Shown one piece after another: positions 1-10,745 of a stretch of DNA of 64,000 nt. How positions within the stretch are numbered: the first letter of the stretch is position 1; each line of letters begins with the position of its first letter. This stretch comes from Limnanthes douglasii subsp. nivea (lineage: Eukaryota > Streptophyta > Magnoliopsida > Brassicales > Limnanthaceae): positions 70,327,910 through 70,391,909 of the forward strand of contig JAUPFV010000001.1 in the NCBI GenBank assembly GCA_036936605.1, read 5' to 3'. A model generated the notes under the pieces. That model saw only the letters and a program-made list of their open reading frames with translations. It made no database searches and was not told where the DNA came from. The position numbers were made by a program, and so were the translations under genes.

Positions 1-89
1 AATTGAAATCTTCAAGATATTGTCAATATGGTGTTGAAGAACACTGTTTATGAGTTTAAGTATATTTCACTGATTGTTTTGCCAAAAAT

Positions 90-1979
90 ATTTGATTTTA
101 ACTTGTTTGTACCAAATATTGTTATTATTTACTCATAGATTTATTAATAGTATATTTCTATGCCATTTATGGGCCCAAAAATCAATGTTACCAGTACCAC
201 GGATCCAATGAATGAATTGTTCAGCTGAATCTCTAGTATTGAGTAACTTTTCCAAACTTTTGATACATTTTGTTTATTTTGAGTTTGTAGGGGATGCATT
301 TCAAGACAGTATATAGAATGTATTAAGTTGGCATATAATGAATTGTTAGTTCTAAATGAAAACCAAAGTTTATATTAAGTAACTTCTTGAGTATCTTTAA
401 GACTTCTTATATTTAAGCCATTTTCATCGAAATGTTTGCAAAAGTTATTCCATTTAGACCATATTATTGTTGTCTTATGTTCATTGTATCCTCATAAGAA
501 TTTATTCATTATTACATTAATTGTTGGCAATAACATTGTTAGGGAGAGTTATACTTTGCATGTGATAAGCAAAGATTGCAAGTAGTATTGATTTGATTAA
601 AATTAGTCTACCACCAATCGAGAGAGTAGTTGAGTTCCAATCAGTAATTTTACTTCTAACTTTATCTATAATATTCTAAAAATAATTGGATTATGTTTAG
701 TATCCATTTGTATGCCTAAGTATCTAAAGAGAAGAGGCTTGTAATTTAAACCAATGTTTTTCTCAATAACATTAATCGTATTCCTGTCAATTTGTTTTGA
801 AGTTATAAAAGTTGTTTTCTCCTTGTTAACTTATTGTCCAGAGATAGATTAATATATTTATAGGAATTCACTAATTTTCTTAATGTTACACGTTGAACCA
901 TTGGTGACTATAATTATACCGTCATCGAATGCTAGATAGTGAATTTTGATTCTACCCATAGACTTATATTGCATGGAATGATGTTTGTTCATTAGCATTT
1001 TAATTCCTCGTATTAATAAATCTTCAGAAATGATAAATAGGCAAGGAGATATAGGATCTCCTTGCGTTATACCATTGGAGGAAAGAAAATATCATATGAA
1101 AAGGCCATTAATGATAACTATAATAGTTGATGTGTTCTATTCCTTTTTTATTAGACTGATAAAATGATCATTGAAACCATAAGCTGTAAGAATTTGATAT
1201 ATGAATTTGAAATTCAATCTATCAAATGCTTTAGACATGTCTAAATTAATAATTAGGTTTTCTCATATGGTCTTTAAGTCAAGGTCATAAAGTAATTCAT
1301 GGGTTATCAGGATGTCCTCCTGAATATTTCTAACTTCTACATAGGCTCCTTGTTCAATTGAAATGATTTTCCTTAATCTAGTGTTAATGACCTTGGACAA
1401 TATTCTGTTGAATATTGTGCAGAGACTGATTGGCCTATATTCTTGTTAGTTCTTAGGTGAGGCTAATTTAGGTAATAAGCATAATGCAGTAGCATAAATT
1501 CCTTGAGAAGGAATATGAAAGTTGAAATATGCTTTGATAGCTTCAAACACGTCATATTTAATAATTGGCCAACATTCTAAGTAGAATATGGAATTGAATT
1601 CATCAACTCGAGAGACATTACAAGGATTGAGGTCAGTTATTGCTAATTTAATTTCTTTCATGGAAGGAGTACAAGTGAGTGCCTTGTTTTCTAGACTTGT
1701 AATAGTTGTAGGAATGAGTTCCTTTATTGAGTTAACATTAAGATAATTATCAATAGTGTTTTGTTGACAGTTAATGAGAAATTTGAAATATTGAATAGTA
1801 GAATCTCCAATTAAGGATTGGTCTTTAGTCCAAAATCCATTTATAGTGATTTCATTAATCCTATTAAGCATTTTTTTAACATAATTATGGAAAGTTTGAG
1901 TATTCTTATCACCATCTTTCAGCCAGATGATGACACTCTTTTGCTGCCAGAAAGTCTCTTCTCTGGCAAGCAAGGACAA
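90..1979 (-). pseudogene. LINE reverse transcriptase (broken ORF2, C-terminal part)
   Basis: This is the reverse transcriptase half of LINE ORF2, which would copy element RNA at a nicked target. Reading the minus strand, 1979-1850 carries the WLKDGDKNTQTFH motif that usually precedes the RT domain. Around 1092-990 is NGITQGDPISPCLF, the QGDP/SP block of plant LINE RT. Around 960-900 is HYLAFDDGIII, which corresponds to the FADD catalytic box but lacks the alanine. Near 250-110 is a C-terminal segment with IRGTGNIDFW, like the zf-RVT region. Frames change several times and stops interrupt, so no enzyme can be made. Any RNase H domain would lie left of the window. Confidence 0.8.
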
Positions 1980-2084
1980 ATGAATTTCTCTAACTTTATT
2001 AAGAGATTGATTATCTTCAGAATTAGGATTATCTTGAAGGTTCTCTCACAAAGTTTGACATTTTATTCTCCTTTGGCAATACTA

Positions 2085-2945
2085 TCAAAAATATTTCCAT
2101 AGACCTCTTTGTTCCATTTTAAGACATATTTTTAATCTTTTTAACCGGAGCCAAAATATATATAAGAGATCACATGTTATTGATTCATTCAAATCATTTT
2201 CTACTATCTTCATGAATTCAGGGTGCAAACACCACATATTTTGGAATTTGAAATTAGCTTTAGGTATAAATGAATTGTTTGAAACAGATAATACTAAAGG
2301 TAAATGATCCGAGCCAATTCTGGCCAGATGATTCACCTTAGTAATATAAAAAAAGTCTCTCCATAGGGAATTATGTATTGCCATATCTAATCTATTCCAT
2401 TTCTTGTTGTTTGACCAAGTTATATTAGATCCACAAACACCTAGATCTTCAAGTTGACAGTTCATTATCGTATTATTAAATTCCTCTATCCCTTTATGAC
2501 AAATTATAGAAAATGCTAATTGCTCAGTAGCTTTTGTAATGATGTTGAAGTCTCCTACTGTAAGCCAAGATAAGTTACTTTCATAAATAAGTCTTAGGTT
2601 ATCCCAAAGAGTCAATCTTTAGGATATGGTTCATTTGGCATAGACAAATGTGACAATCACTTCAATACTTGAAGGATAAGTCACAATTGTGTTCAGACAT
2701 TGCTCATTGTTCATTTTAACCTGAATTTTATAATTGTTTCTCCATATTCACCAAATTTTATTATTAATATTTTCTAAGTTGGAATCAAAACCTAGGTATT
2801 TAGTAATATTATCAATTTTAGATCTTGATATAATTGGCTCTCGAAGAGAAATGAGATCAATTTTTTCAGATTTTGTTATAGACTTAATTATTCTAATAAT
2901 ACCTAGATTACCTACTCCCATAGCATTCAGAAATTTAATAGCCAT
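2085..2945 (-). pseudogene. LINE endonuclease (broken ORF2, N-terminal part)
   Basis: This is the N-terminal endonuclease/exonuclease/phosphatase-fold domain of ORF2, which nicks the target site. The start segment (2945-2748) has GVGNLGIIRIIK and KIDLISLREPII, matching the usual WN-RG-GN and LQET blocks with substitutions. The downstream piece (2615-2085) carries WLTVGDFNII, then NRLDMAIHN, then RIGSDHLPLVL, where the SDH/PLV catalytic block is intact. About 130 bp of frameshifted DNA separates the pieces. The expected glutamate of the LQE motif reads LRE, so E survives but Q does not. The protein is inactive because of the frame breaks. Confidence 0.8.
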
Positions 2946-3479
2946 TTGGTTTTGGATGAAGATGATCTAAAAGATCCTTTGGTAATCAGAGGTTTGTTAA
3001 TGAGGTTGCACTTGAGACTTTTGGTTTTAGTTCTGATTATTTTCTTATTAGTTATTTTATTAAGCTTTTTATCTATAACTAATTATTTACTTTGTGAGGC
3101 AGAGAGAATGAGATTTTGTCTACATTCGAGAGATTCAGGTTCTTTATCTAATGTATCTTCATTAAGTGGATTGAAAGAATTACTAATATTGATGGATTGA
3201 ATTGCTTTAATCACATTAGTATTGGTTTGGTGATATCAGATGGTTCTTTATCTTGATTCATAGTTAATTCAAATTGAGTTTTTAATTGATGTTAAAGTGT
3301 TATATTTGCTATCTTTTTACTTTTATCATATAGATTTAAGGAATTATCAAAATTGGTTAAATCAATTACAGGATTATCAGTAACTTTATCAATAAAAGTT
3401 TTAATAATATGAGTTTCTGAATTAGTAGATTTAACTTTCTTAGTCTAGATTTCTTTAGTTTTATTAGGTTGAACATGTT

Positions 3480-4330
3480 GATTATTCCTCAATTAATTTG
3501 ATTTGAGTTTTTAAACAATTCCTTTTGACAATTTCAATTAATATGACCAATATCTTTGCAAGTTTTACAGTATGCAGATATATCACGATATGTGATATCC
3601 TGCCAGAAACCATCTCTCTCCCCAAAGCTTATCCATAGTTTGTTGGGGAGAGATTTTGATATATCCACTAAAGTCCATGCTTTGCACATATTATAACTGG
3701 TTCAATTATTAGTTGGAACCCATATTGCAAAATGAGTACCTACTGCTTTAGAAATATGGTAAACAATGTTCTTATTATATAGTATTTCTGGCAATTTGGG
3801 CGTTATTATTCAGACAAGTGAAATTGGTCATTCAATTTTGGGATGAAATTTGGGCGACCATTTTAATATCCTATAAAAAAGATTACCTATAGTCCTAACG
3901 GATCTTTACCAGAAGATTTTAACATCTTCAGTTGAATTAAATTCAATGAAAATGTCTATAGTCCAAGATAACTACGGTGTAAGGGCTAACAAATTTGAAA
4001 GACTTAAAGTAGATCTTAAAGTCTTCCAGCGAGGGTTTTCCGAATGAAAACTCTGCTATTAAAGTAAATTTAGTTAAAGAAAGAAGAGAGGACTTATCTG
4101 CTTGTTGGAATTGAACTGCGATGTAGTCTTTTCTAACTTATTGAATCATTTTTTCATGCATGAATTCTCTTATTTGAGTTCCCAGGACCGCAACAAAATA
4201 TTTCTCAAGCTTGAAATCGTGATCTCCTCCCCTTGGCCATCTAGGCATGACTTCATATACCAGATTGTTGATTACTTGAGGTCTTACTTATGGATTTGAT
4301 TTCTAAAGCGAAGGAAAATCATTAGGGTTT
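3480..4330 (-). pseudogene. LINE ORF1-like protein with DUF4283-type and zinc-knuckle region
   Basis: Minus-strand reading gives a degraded nucleic-acid-binding ORF1 protein. Around 3740-3600 the reading contains CKAWTLVDISKSLP followed by WISFGERDGFWQ, the pattern that links the DUF4283 domain to the zinc knuckle in plant LINE ORF1. A CCHC knuckle follows at about 3580-3530 (YCKTCKDIGHIN, a stop codon, then NC), so the ligands are present but a stop sits between the histidine and the last cysteine. The left part (about 4300-3780) is weaker. ORF1 proteins coat the element RNA. The assignment rests on the motif order upstream of the endonuclease. Confidence 0.6.
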
Positions 4331-4560
4331 GAGTTGTCTGGCTTCTCAATCAATCCATTGTTGGGGGGGGGGGGGTTGCTGTATTTTGTGAAGGAATTGA
4401 TTGTTGTAGGAATTGGTCCTCGATATGAGATGAGATATGAAGTGAATGATCCGTTAGAGATGGAGAGCTTTTGGTAATGTCAGATTAGGACCAAAAGAGG
4501 GATGTGAATCAAGAATACGATTTTGGTTTCTTGGAGGATCCCATCCTCTCTCCATCAAAG

Positions 4561-5077
4561 CTGGCGTGTGTTAAAATTATATAAAAACATGATTTATAAA
4601 TTTTATTTATAAATTCAAAAATAAAATAACATTTTTAAAATATATCTTTCACAACCAAATTGATTTAATAATTTAAATACACAACATCTAAAATATAAAT
4701 TTAGAAATCATTATTTAATATTTTGGAATTATAATTAAAAATACTAACATAATTATAATATTTTGTTTTTATTATAATATGACCTAAATTAAATAACTGG
4801 TATAATAATTTATAAATAGTTATTATTGTATTCTTAAGCTATCAAATAAGAGGGCTATCGTGTCTTTAAAATTTTTTAATCTCTATCCTTTTAAATATGC
4901 TATAAGAAAATTTGTTTAAAAAATATATATTTAATGCCTACTTTATTTTCAATATAAAAGTACACTACTGTGGTTTGAAAATACAATACAAATTAAAGTT
5001 GTTGTTGCTAAAATAGTATCAAGTGGAGCAATAAGTAATAACTAATGCTTACTTTATCTATTTAGTACAGTCGACCT
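4561..5077. other. AT-rich intergenic spacer between LINE and histone promoter
   Basis: The stretch is very AT-rich, with no ORF, no clear inverted repeats and no RNA gene that I can support. It separates the LINE from the histone upstream region. Confidence 0.6.
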
Positions 5078-5305
5078 CCATTGGTTGATAACAATTCCCT
5101 CGGATTCTCACTCAATCAACATAGACCGTAGATTAGCACCTATCTAACGGCACCCTTGCTACCCATTGTCCGAAATAACCTACACCAGACCCATGTATAA
5201 ATACTCTTCCCCGCCATTAGTTCTCTGCATTATTACACCACTTAGCTTTCTAGCTCCTCATTCATTTCGAAGACTAAACATATTTTAGATTGATTCCGGA
5301 AGAAA
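5078..5305 (+). promoter_or_regulatory. H2A.W core promoter and 5' leader
   Basis: A TATA box TATAAATA lies at 5196-5203, 103-110 bp before the histone start codon, so transcription should begin at about 5225-5235. An inverted CCAAT box (ATTGG) is at 5080-5084. At 5143-5151 TCTAACGGC matches the AACGG core of the mitosis-specific activator (MSA) type site; the outer bases fit only partly. The region is much less AT-rich than its surroundings. The cell-cycle role of the AACGG core is known from plant mitotic promoters; its use here is inferred. Confidence 0.6.
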
Positions 5306-6068
5306 ATGGAAACAGCAGGGAAAGTAGCAAAGAAAGGGTTCGGAGGGAGGAAAGCAGGCGGTCCGAGGAAAGCTAGCGTGACTCGTTCGGCTAAAGCCGG
5401 ATTACAGTTTCCTGTTGGCCGCATTGGTCGGTACCTGAGGAAAGGCCGTTACGCACAGCGTTTGGGAACCGGAGCTCCGGTTTATCTAGCTGCTGTGCTC
5501 GAGTATCTTGCCGCTGAGGTATCCATCTCTTGGTTTGCATTTATTTATCTCATTTGAAATGATGTCGTTAGATTCTTCGTTTTTGAGGTTTGAATCTTTG
5601 ATATGAATATCTATGATTTGTCTATAAAATTATGCGAATCTTGATATGAATATCTAGGGCTTACATTTAGGGATTAGGGGATTTGATGTGATATGATTGG
5701 TAGTGCTGGCTGTTCTTAAATCATTTCTATGTGATTGTAAATCTTTTGTTTTGCTTTTATAATTTTAGGTTCTTGAGTTAGCTGGAAATGCCGCAAGAGA
5801 TAACAAGAAATCCAGAATCATTCCGAGACACATTCTATTGGCTGTCAGGAATGATGAAGAACTTGGGAAGCTTCTTAAGGGTGTGACCATCTCTCATGGT
5901 GGTGTATTGCCAAACATCAACCCTATCCTCCTTCCCAAGAGAGCTGCAACTGGAGAGAAAGAGCCCAAATCACCATCTAAAGCTAATAAGTCACCATCTA
6001 AGGCTACCAAGTCGCCGGCCAAGGCGGGCAAGTCTCCAGCTAAGGCTGCAAAGTCTTCTAAGAAATAG
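5306..6068 (+). CDS. histone H2A, H2A.W-type variant (two exons)
   Basis: Core nucleosomal histone H2A. Exon 1 is 5306-5518 (71 codons) and exon 2 is 5769-6068 (99 codons plus TAG). The 250-bp intron 5519-5768 has GT and AG ends and falls between the codons for AAE and VLELAG, a phase 0 junction. The 170-residue product has the H2A fold signatures [37 protein letters not shown] and the docking segment [13 protein letters not shown]. The L1 loop reads [13 protein letters not shown], as in H2A.W rather than canonical H2A. The tail (about residue 138 on) has four SPxK motifs in 7-residue repeats, and H2A.W is defined by a KSPKK-type tail that binds linker DNA in heterochromatin. It is longer than the roughly 150 residues I know for the Arabidopsis forms. 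AATAAA occurs near 6190. The gene looks intact. Confidence 0.95.
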
Positions 6069-6388
6069 TGTTATGTTGTAAATCTTCAATGTTGTATTTT
6101 ATTTATGTTATTGAAGAGCTGGTTAACAATCAGGTTATGCCTTTTGGTTTGCAGAACAAAAGAAGAATATAGTAAATTTCAGTTAACCAATGAATAAAAA
6201 TACCTTAATTTTCCTTATCACTATATTAAATTAATGGCTTTTACTTTCTAAATTAATGGCTCAGTGTTTAACAAGTCTATTTAATATCATAATGTGCTAA
6301 AATTCAGTATGGAGTGTTACTTGGATATGGCTCTTCTACTAAGCTTAGAAGTGTTTAATTTGTAAAACATAAGACTACTATGGGGAAA

Positions 6389-6452
6389 GATGTAATGATA
6401 GATGTAATGATAGATGTAATGATAGATGTAATGATAGATGTAATGATAGATG
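6389..6452. repeat. 12-bp minisatellite, five copies
   Basis: Five perfect copies of GATGTAATGATA run from 6389 to 6448, followed by a partial unit GATG. On the minus strand this yields an artificial YHYI repeat in an open frame, which I do not treat as a gene. Confidence 0.95.
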
Positions 6453-8734
6453 CGAGGAAGTGTGGTTGAATAGGAATGTGAATTAAATAAGTTTGCTGTA
6501 GAGTTAGTAATGATGATAGAGTTGGATTGATTGTAGAACAACTTCACGAGAACTCTTAAGTAGCTAGGCAGATCTATGATAGTGAAAACAGAATGATAAC
6601 AATGCCGATGATGAGAGTGTTGTGCAGCATATATAAGAAGCAGAGGATAGTGAATATGACGAGCTTGATGTCTAACATATACGAAGCTTGTAACCTTGCC
6701 GTTGAAGTACCAATAGCAGCGAAGAAAGTCATGATGAGTGATAAATGTGAAGTATATATGGATGAGTAACACTTATGATAATCAAAAGTGCAGGGTGATA
6801 GACATATAATGTTAAAATGGTTGTCCCAGGCTAAGAAGTACAATCAAAGATGGTTTTTTTATTAAAGAACAAAGCTAGGATTGTTTCGAAAGCATACCCT
6901 CAGCTTGCTGGCATAGAGATACTGTCAATTCACTATGATATCAAAACTAAAACCAAAAGCTATTTAATACCTTTAGTATTTTATTTTAATACAAAAAATT
7001 TCACAACACAATCCACATTGTGATACCTCGACATTTCAACTAAATCCACCAAAACGATTATATTAATAATAGATAAAAATAATATGATGATACATATGTT
7101 TCACACCTGCAGGAATCCAAGACAACTTCAACTTCCTTTGAAGCTTTGGCCACATACGACTCACAAAAATAGACAAATACCAATGTGATTTTCTAGATGA
7201 CATTTTTAATTGTCCAAATAAAAAATCATAATTAATATGTAATGGTAATAGCATCCTCACACGTGCTGAATAATTTCTTACTTACAAATGTTATCAATAA
7301 ATCTATCTATCTATATATATATATATAATTTTGATATACCTATAGTTAAAAAAATGCTTGAAACTTATATTTTATTATATTTAATTAATTAATTATTTAA
7401 TTGGTTTCTCATTTTACTAAAATGAATATAGATTATGAGTATATTATCGTATATTTTTTTCAATCCAAAATAAATGTATTTAATAGATTTTGAAACTCAA
7501 AAATTTTTAAGAGGTTATTTTAATTAACTTATAGGCAAACCACCCAAAACAATTTTCTATTATTTGAAAGAAGGATAAAGAAAAAATGATGGTTGAAGAA
7601 TGTTAACTAATGTAAAATTAGATTATAATAATTGTTTTCTAACTAAAAAAAAGTAAATAAATATATGTTTTCAAATAAATTATTATTTTTAAATAAAAAT
7701 GAAATTCTTATTGAAAAAGAAGGGGTAAACAATACAATTGTTCTAATTTTTCAGAGGGCATCAATAAAATTTAAGCGCTAAAGAACAAGTATAAGATTTA
7801 AGCTTCAAATCTTCATATTTTTTTTCTCATTCTTCTTCAAAATCTTTTGAATTTGACTTCAAAATCATTTTTTCAAACTATCTATCAGAAGCTCTGTATT
7901 GACAACTTAACTCATTTTGAATTAACATAGCATCAAAGAGAGAAGAGATTGGATCTGTACAAGTGAGATATCAAAATAAAAATCAATCTATTAGGAAGCT
8001 TATAATGCATGAATCTATTCTGACAAGAATTTTCAAAAATAACCAGATAACAATCCATAAAACAAAAATAATGAGCAAAGGATTCAGAACATGAGCAATT
8101 TGAAGATATGAATCCTTTTAAATGATGAGTTAGAAAAGTTGGGATCCAGTTGTTCGATAAAATGCCAGGCCAATACTATCGTAAGGAGGGCCAAGAAGAT
8201 TTCTCAAAATTTTGAGTTGTAACATTGTGATTTCAGTACTAAAGAAGTAAATAATCCAACAAAGGATTTGCAGAGCATCACAAGAAGATATTGATAGACA
8301 AACGAAGATGGTTGAGATGAATATTAAGAGGCTTATGATCATAAGAAGTAGACTTCAAAAGCTCTAAATGAGTTTTGAAACAATGAAGAGTACGATTGAG
8401 GTCCACGATAAGCATATCTGAGTTCTACAATTTGAAATCAAATCTGGATCCTACGTATTCTTGTCAGTTATACGCTATCAGAGAAAGATGAGAAAGTTAT
8501 CTACTAAAATAACTCAATCCCATACACTCAAGCAGATGAATAACATTCAGCTGAGAAATAACATGAGTATTATTAAACTCTATTTTCATTTTACATTTGA
8601 AAGTTAAACATTTGAAGTGGTTGATTTAAGTAAACGCAATAAATTGATATAAAAAATAAAAGTATATATATATTCATAAACTTTGTTGAAATTATTGATT
8701 CTAGTTTGTTTTTTCTATTGAAACAAAGTGGAAG
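6453..8734. other. long non-coding spacer
   Basis: No gene, RNA or mobile element could be supported. There is a short pyrimidine/AT microsatellite at about 7302-7326 (CTAT then TA repeats). Short hydrophobic minus-strand frames near 6574-6843 and 8130-8342 have no recognisable domain and normal AT-rich composition. Confidence 0.5.
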
Positions 8735-8950
8735 CAGTTTTTGTATATAGAATGTGAACCAAAAGAACCGCCACGAACATATTATTCAAAATGTGTTGTG
8801 TGTGGTGTATTTTACAAAGGTTTTTTAGACTCATTTGGTGTCAGCATAGGCATGCAAAAAATGCTAAGAAAGTTGTTGCCTACACCAATAGCGGGAGCAA
8901 AAAGAGTAAGACAACAATATTTCAAAAAGACTCAAGACAGAGATAAATGA
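8735..8950 (+). repeat. zinc-finger-like coding fragment, copy 1 of a dispersed repeat
   Basis: The plus strand encodes PPRTYYSKCVVCGVFYKG, with a CxxC pair. After a frame change it continues with RHAKNAKKVVAYTNSG. A diverged copy lies at 44695-44870, and the two share both the DNA and the peptide pattern PRT-x-Y, CxxC, RH and AYT. The arrangement suggests a small C2H-type zinc-binding module from an unrecognised gene or transposon. A possible splice acceptor precedes it near 8732. Function unknown. Confidence 0.4.
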
Positions 8951-9829
8951 GTCTAGCCGATAGAACAAAAGGAGAATGAATTAGTAAGATGAGTTCTCAA
9001 TTATATAGTAAGGAAGATGAATTAGATAAAAAACTTACAAAATTAAAAAAACACTCCTAAAGTGATATGTTTTCATCTCTTATTATACTTCAATTAGTTA
9101 TATAGATTGAGAGCGGGGATTACCCTTAGAGATATAAGGGATAGTCGAGTGTACCAAGAATAAACCTAAATTGAAACGTAACTTTAAAATTGGCATTTAT
9201 ATCAATTTATTAAGATAATTTTATAAACAAATGAACTAGGAATATGCAACCATCTTTCACTAGAGAAAAATAAAGTTCCATTTATACTTGTTACAAGTAT
9301 TAAAATACAAAAATTTAGACTCGAACCCTAAAATAATAAATATCTAGTATATGTTATTTTGAGAGTTTTGTTTGTTCACATTTCACTACAAAATATATCA
9401 TAAAGATAAAAAAATTATTTTTAAATAACCTAACATAATCTAATTTGAGTTTTAAGTAAAAATCATAATATCAAATATGAAAATATGAATATCAAATACG
9501 AAAATATGAAGAGACAAAATATGACATTAACTTACTATTATATATATAAATAATATGACTTATAGAAATTCTCAACTCGACTTATCCAAATTTTCAATTA
9601 ATTGGACAAAATGTTAGTTAATTCGAATAAAAATGTCAGTTAGTTTATCGATTTCAGAAAAAATAAAATTGCTAATTATTTACGTAAAAATATTTTGAAT
9701 TAAACATTTTGTAACATGTAGATTTATTGTATCCAAATATATTGTTATATAAATTTAATTATTAAATATAATCAACTTGAGATTTATTGGATCCACATGT
9801 GACAAGATAAAAATCATCATGAATATTTA
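8951..9829. other. AT-rich spacer
   Basis: No feature is visible beyond short AT-rich repeats around 9475-9510 (CAAATATGAAAATATGAA type). No open frame of interest on either strand. Confidence 0.5.
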
Positions 9830-10091
9830 TAATGTTAGAAAAATCAACAATATCCGAACAAGATCTGATCTAGGTCTAACAAGATTTGTCAGGCCAAATC
9901 TTAGCCACCCAGCCGAAGCAATGATCGAAAGTTGGTGAACATCTACTGAGCAGTTGTAGGAGGTAATCAAAGCTTTGTCTCTTACCTTATTTCAAGAACA
10001 AAGTTAAAAAGTAAGAATAAAAAAGTAAATCAAACGCACAACAAGAGATTTAATGTGGTTCAGATCATGAAGAAATCCTATATCAACGAAC

Positions 10092-10199
<108 letters not shown>

Positions 10200-10269
10200 A
10201 GGTTATAAGAAGACTCTCAAATACTAAACAATCAATCACTCATCTTTTGTTACAAAAGTACAACACACA

Positions 10270-10740
10270 TCATTTGTTAAATCTAATACTCCCTATTCCA
10301 TTCAAAGTACAACACACATCATTCCCCGACATGACCTTAACACCTTCAAACACTTGCAAGTTTTCGAACCAATATTTATTGGAATTCATATAGAATGACA
10401 CTCCGGAATCGAGAACCCACTTGCTATTGTAACCGACAGAAGAAACCATTAAACTATCAACGTACTTATAGTCTTCCAAAACCATCTTAAAATCTCCATC
10501 TTCGGCCTTCAGATAAATTTTTGCCTTCCTCCATCAGGGTAGTTCCTACTCATACGACCCTCATTTTCGAATCACCAGTATTTTATACTATGACCAATAC
10601 TTTTCTTGATTAAGTTTCTCCATCCATGTCTTCCACTCACACTCAGTTTGACACCATCAAAGTTTCTCTTCAAAACTGACTTACTTTAAAGATCCTCTGA
10701 GTTCAAAACACTCTTAATTTTGGCCATCATGAGGGACTAT
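10270..10740 (-). pseudogene. copia gag C-terminus and aspartic protease fragment
   Basis: The minus-strand frame at 10485-10270 reads KWVLDSGVSFYMNSNKYWF and continues with GNDVCCTLNGIGSIRF, the copia protease block with DSG followed by the MGNDxxC-IGIGSI segment. The catalytic DSG is intact. Upstream, 10640-10540 gives a zinc-knuckle-like stretch KYW, stop, FENEGRMSRNYP, in which the CCHC ligands are mutated, and about 10735-10680 resembles the ALNSxEL gag segment. The polyprotein stops after the protease, so this is a truncated fossil. Confidence 0.75.
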
Positions 10741-10745
10741 CAATA

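Larger units (their letters stand above)
1..4560 (-). mobile_element. L1-like LINE retrotransposon, decayed, cut by window start
   Basis: A non-LTR retrotransposon reads right to left. In order it shows an ORF1-type zinc-knuckle protein (about 4330-3480), an apurinic-type endonuclease (about 2945-2085) and reverse transcriptase running to the left edge. Many stops and frameshifts break all frames, so it is a fossil. The 5' end is placed near 4560, where coding similarity fades and ordinary AT-rich DNA begins. The 3' end and poly-A tail lie outside the window. A run of ten G at about 4365-4374 sits in the 5' part. The order of domains is what identifies the family; the exact ends are an inference. 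Confidence 0.85.

Noticed and set aside
6317..6772. Minus-strand frame of 151 codons with YHYI repeats
   Set aside because: The repeats come from the 12-bp minisatellite, and the rest is hydrophobic AT-rich text without a domain. It lies downstream of the histone gene with no promoter signal.
9300..9320. GGGTTCGAGTC on the minus strand, resembling a tRNA T-arm
   Set aside because: No matching acceptor, D or anticodon stems could be found around it.
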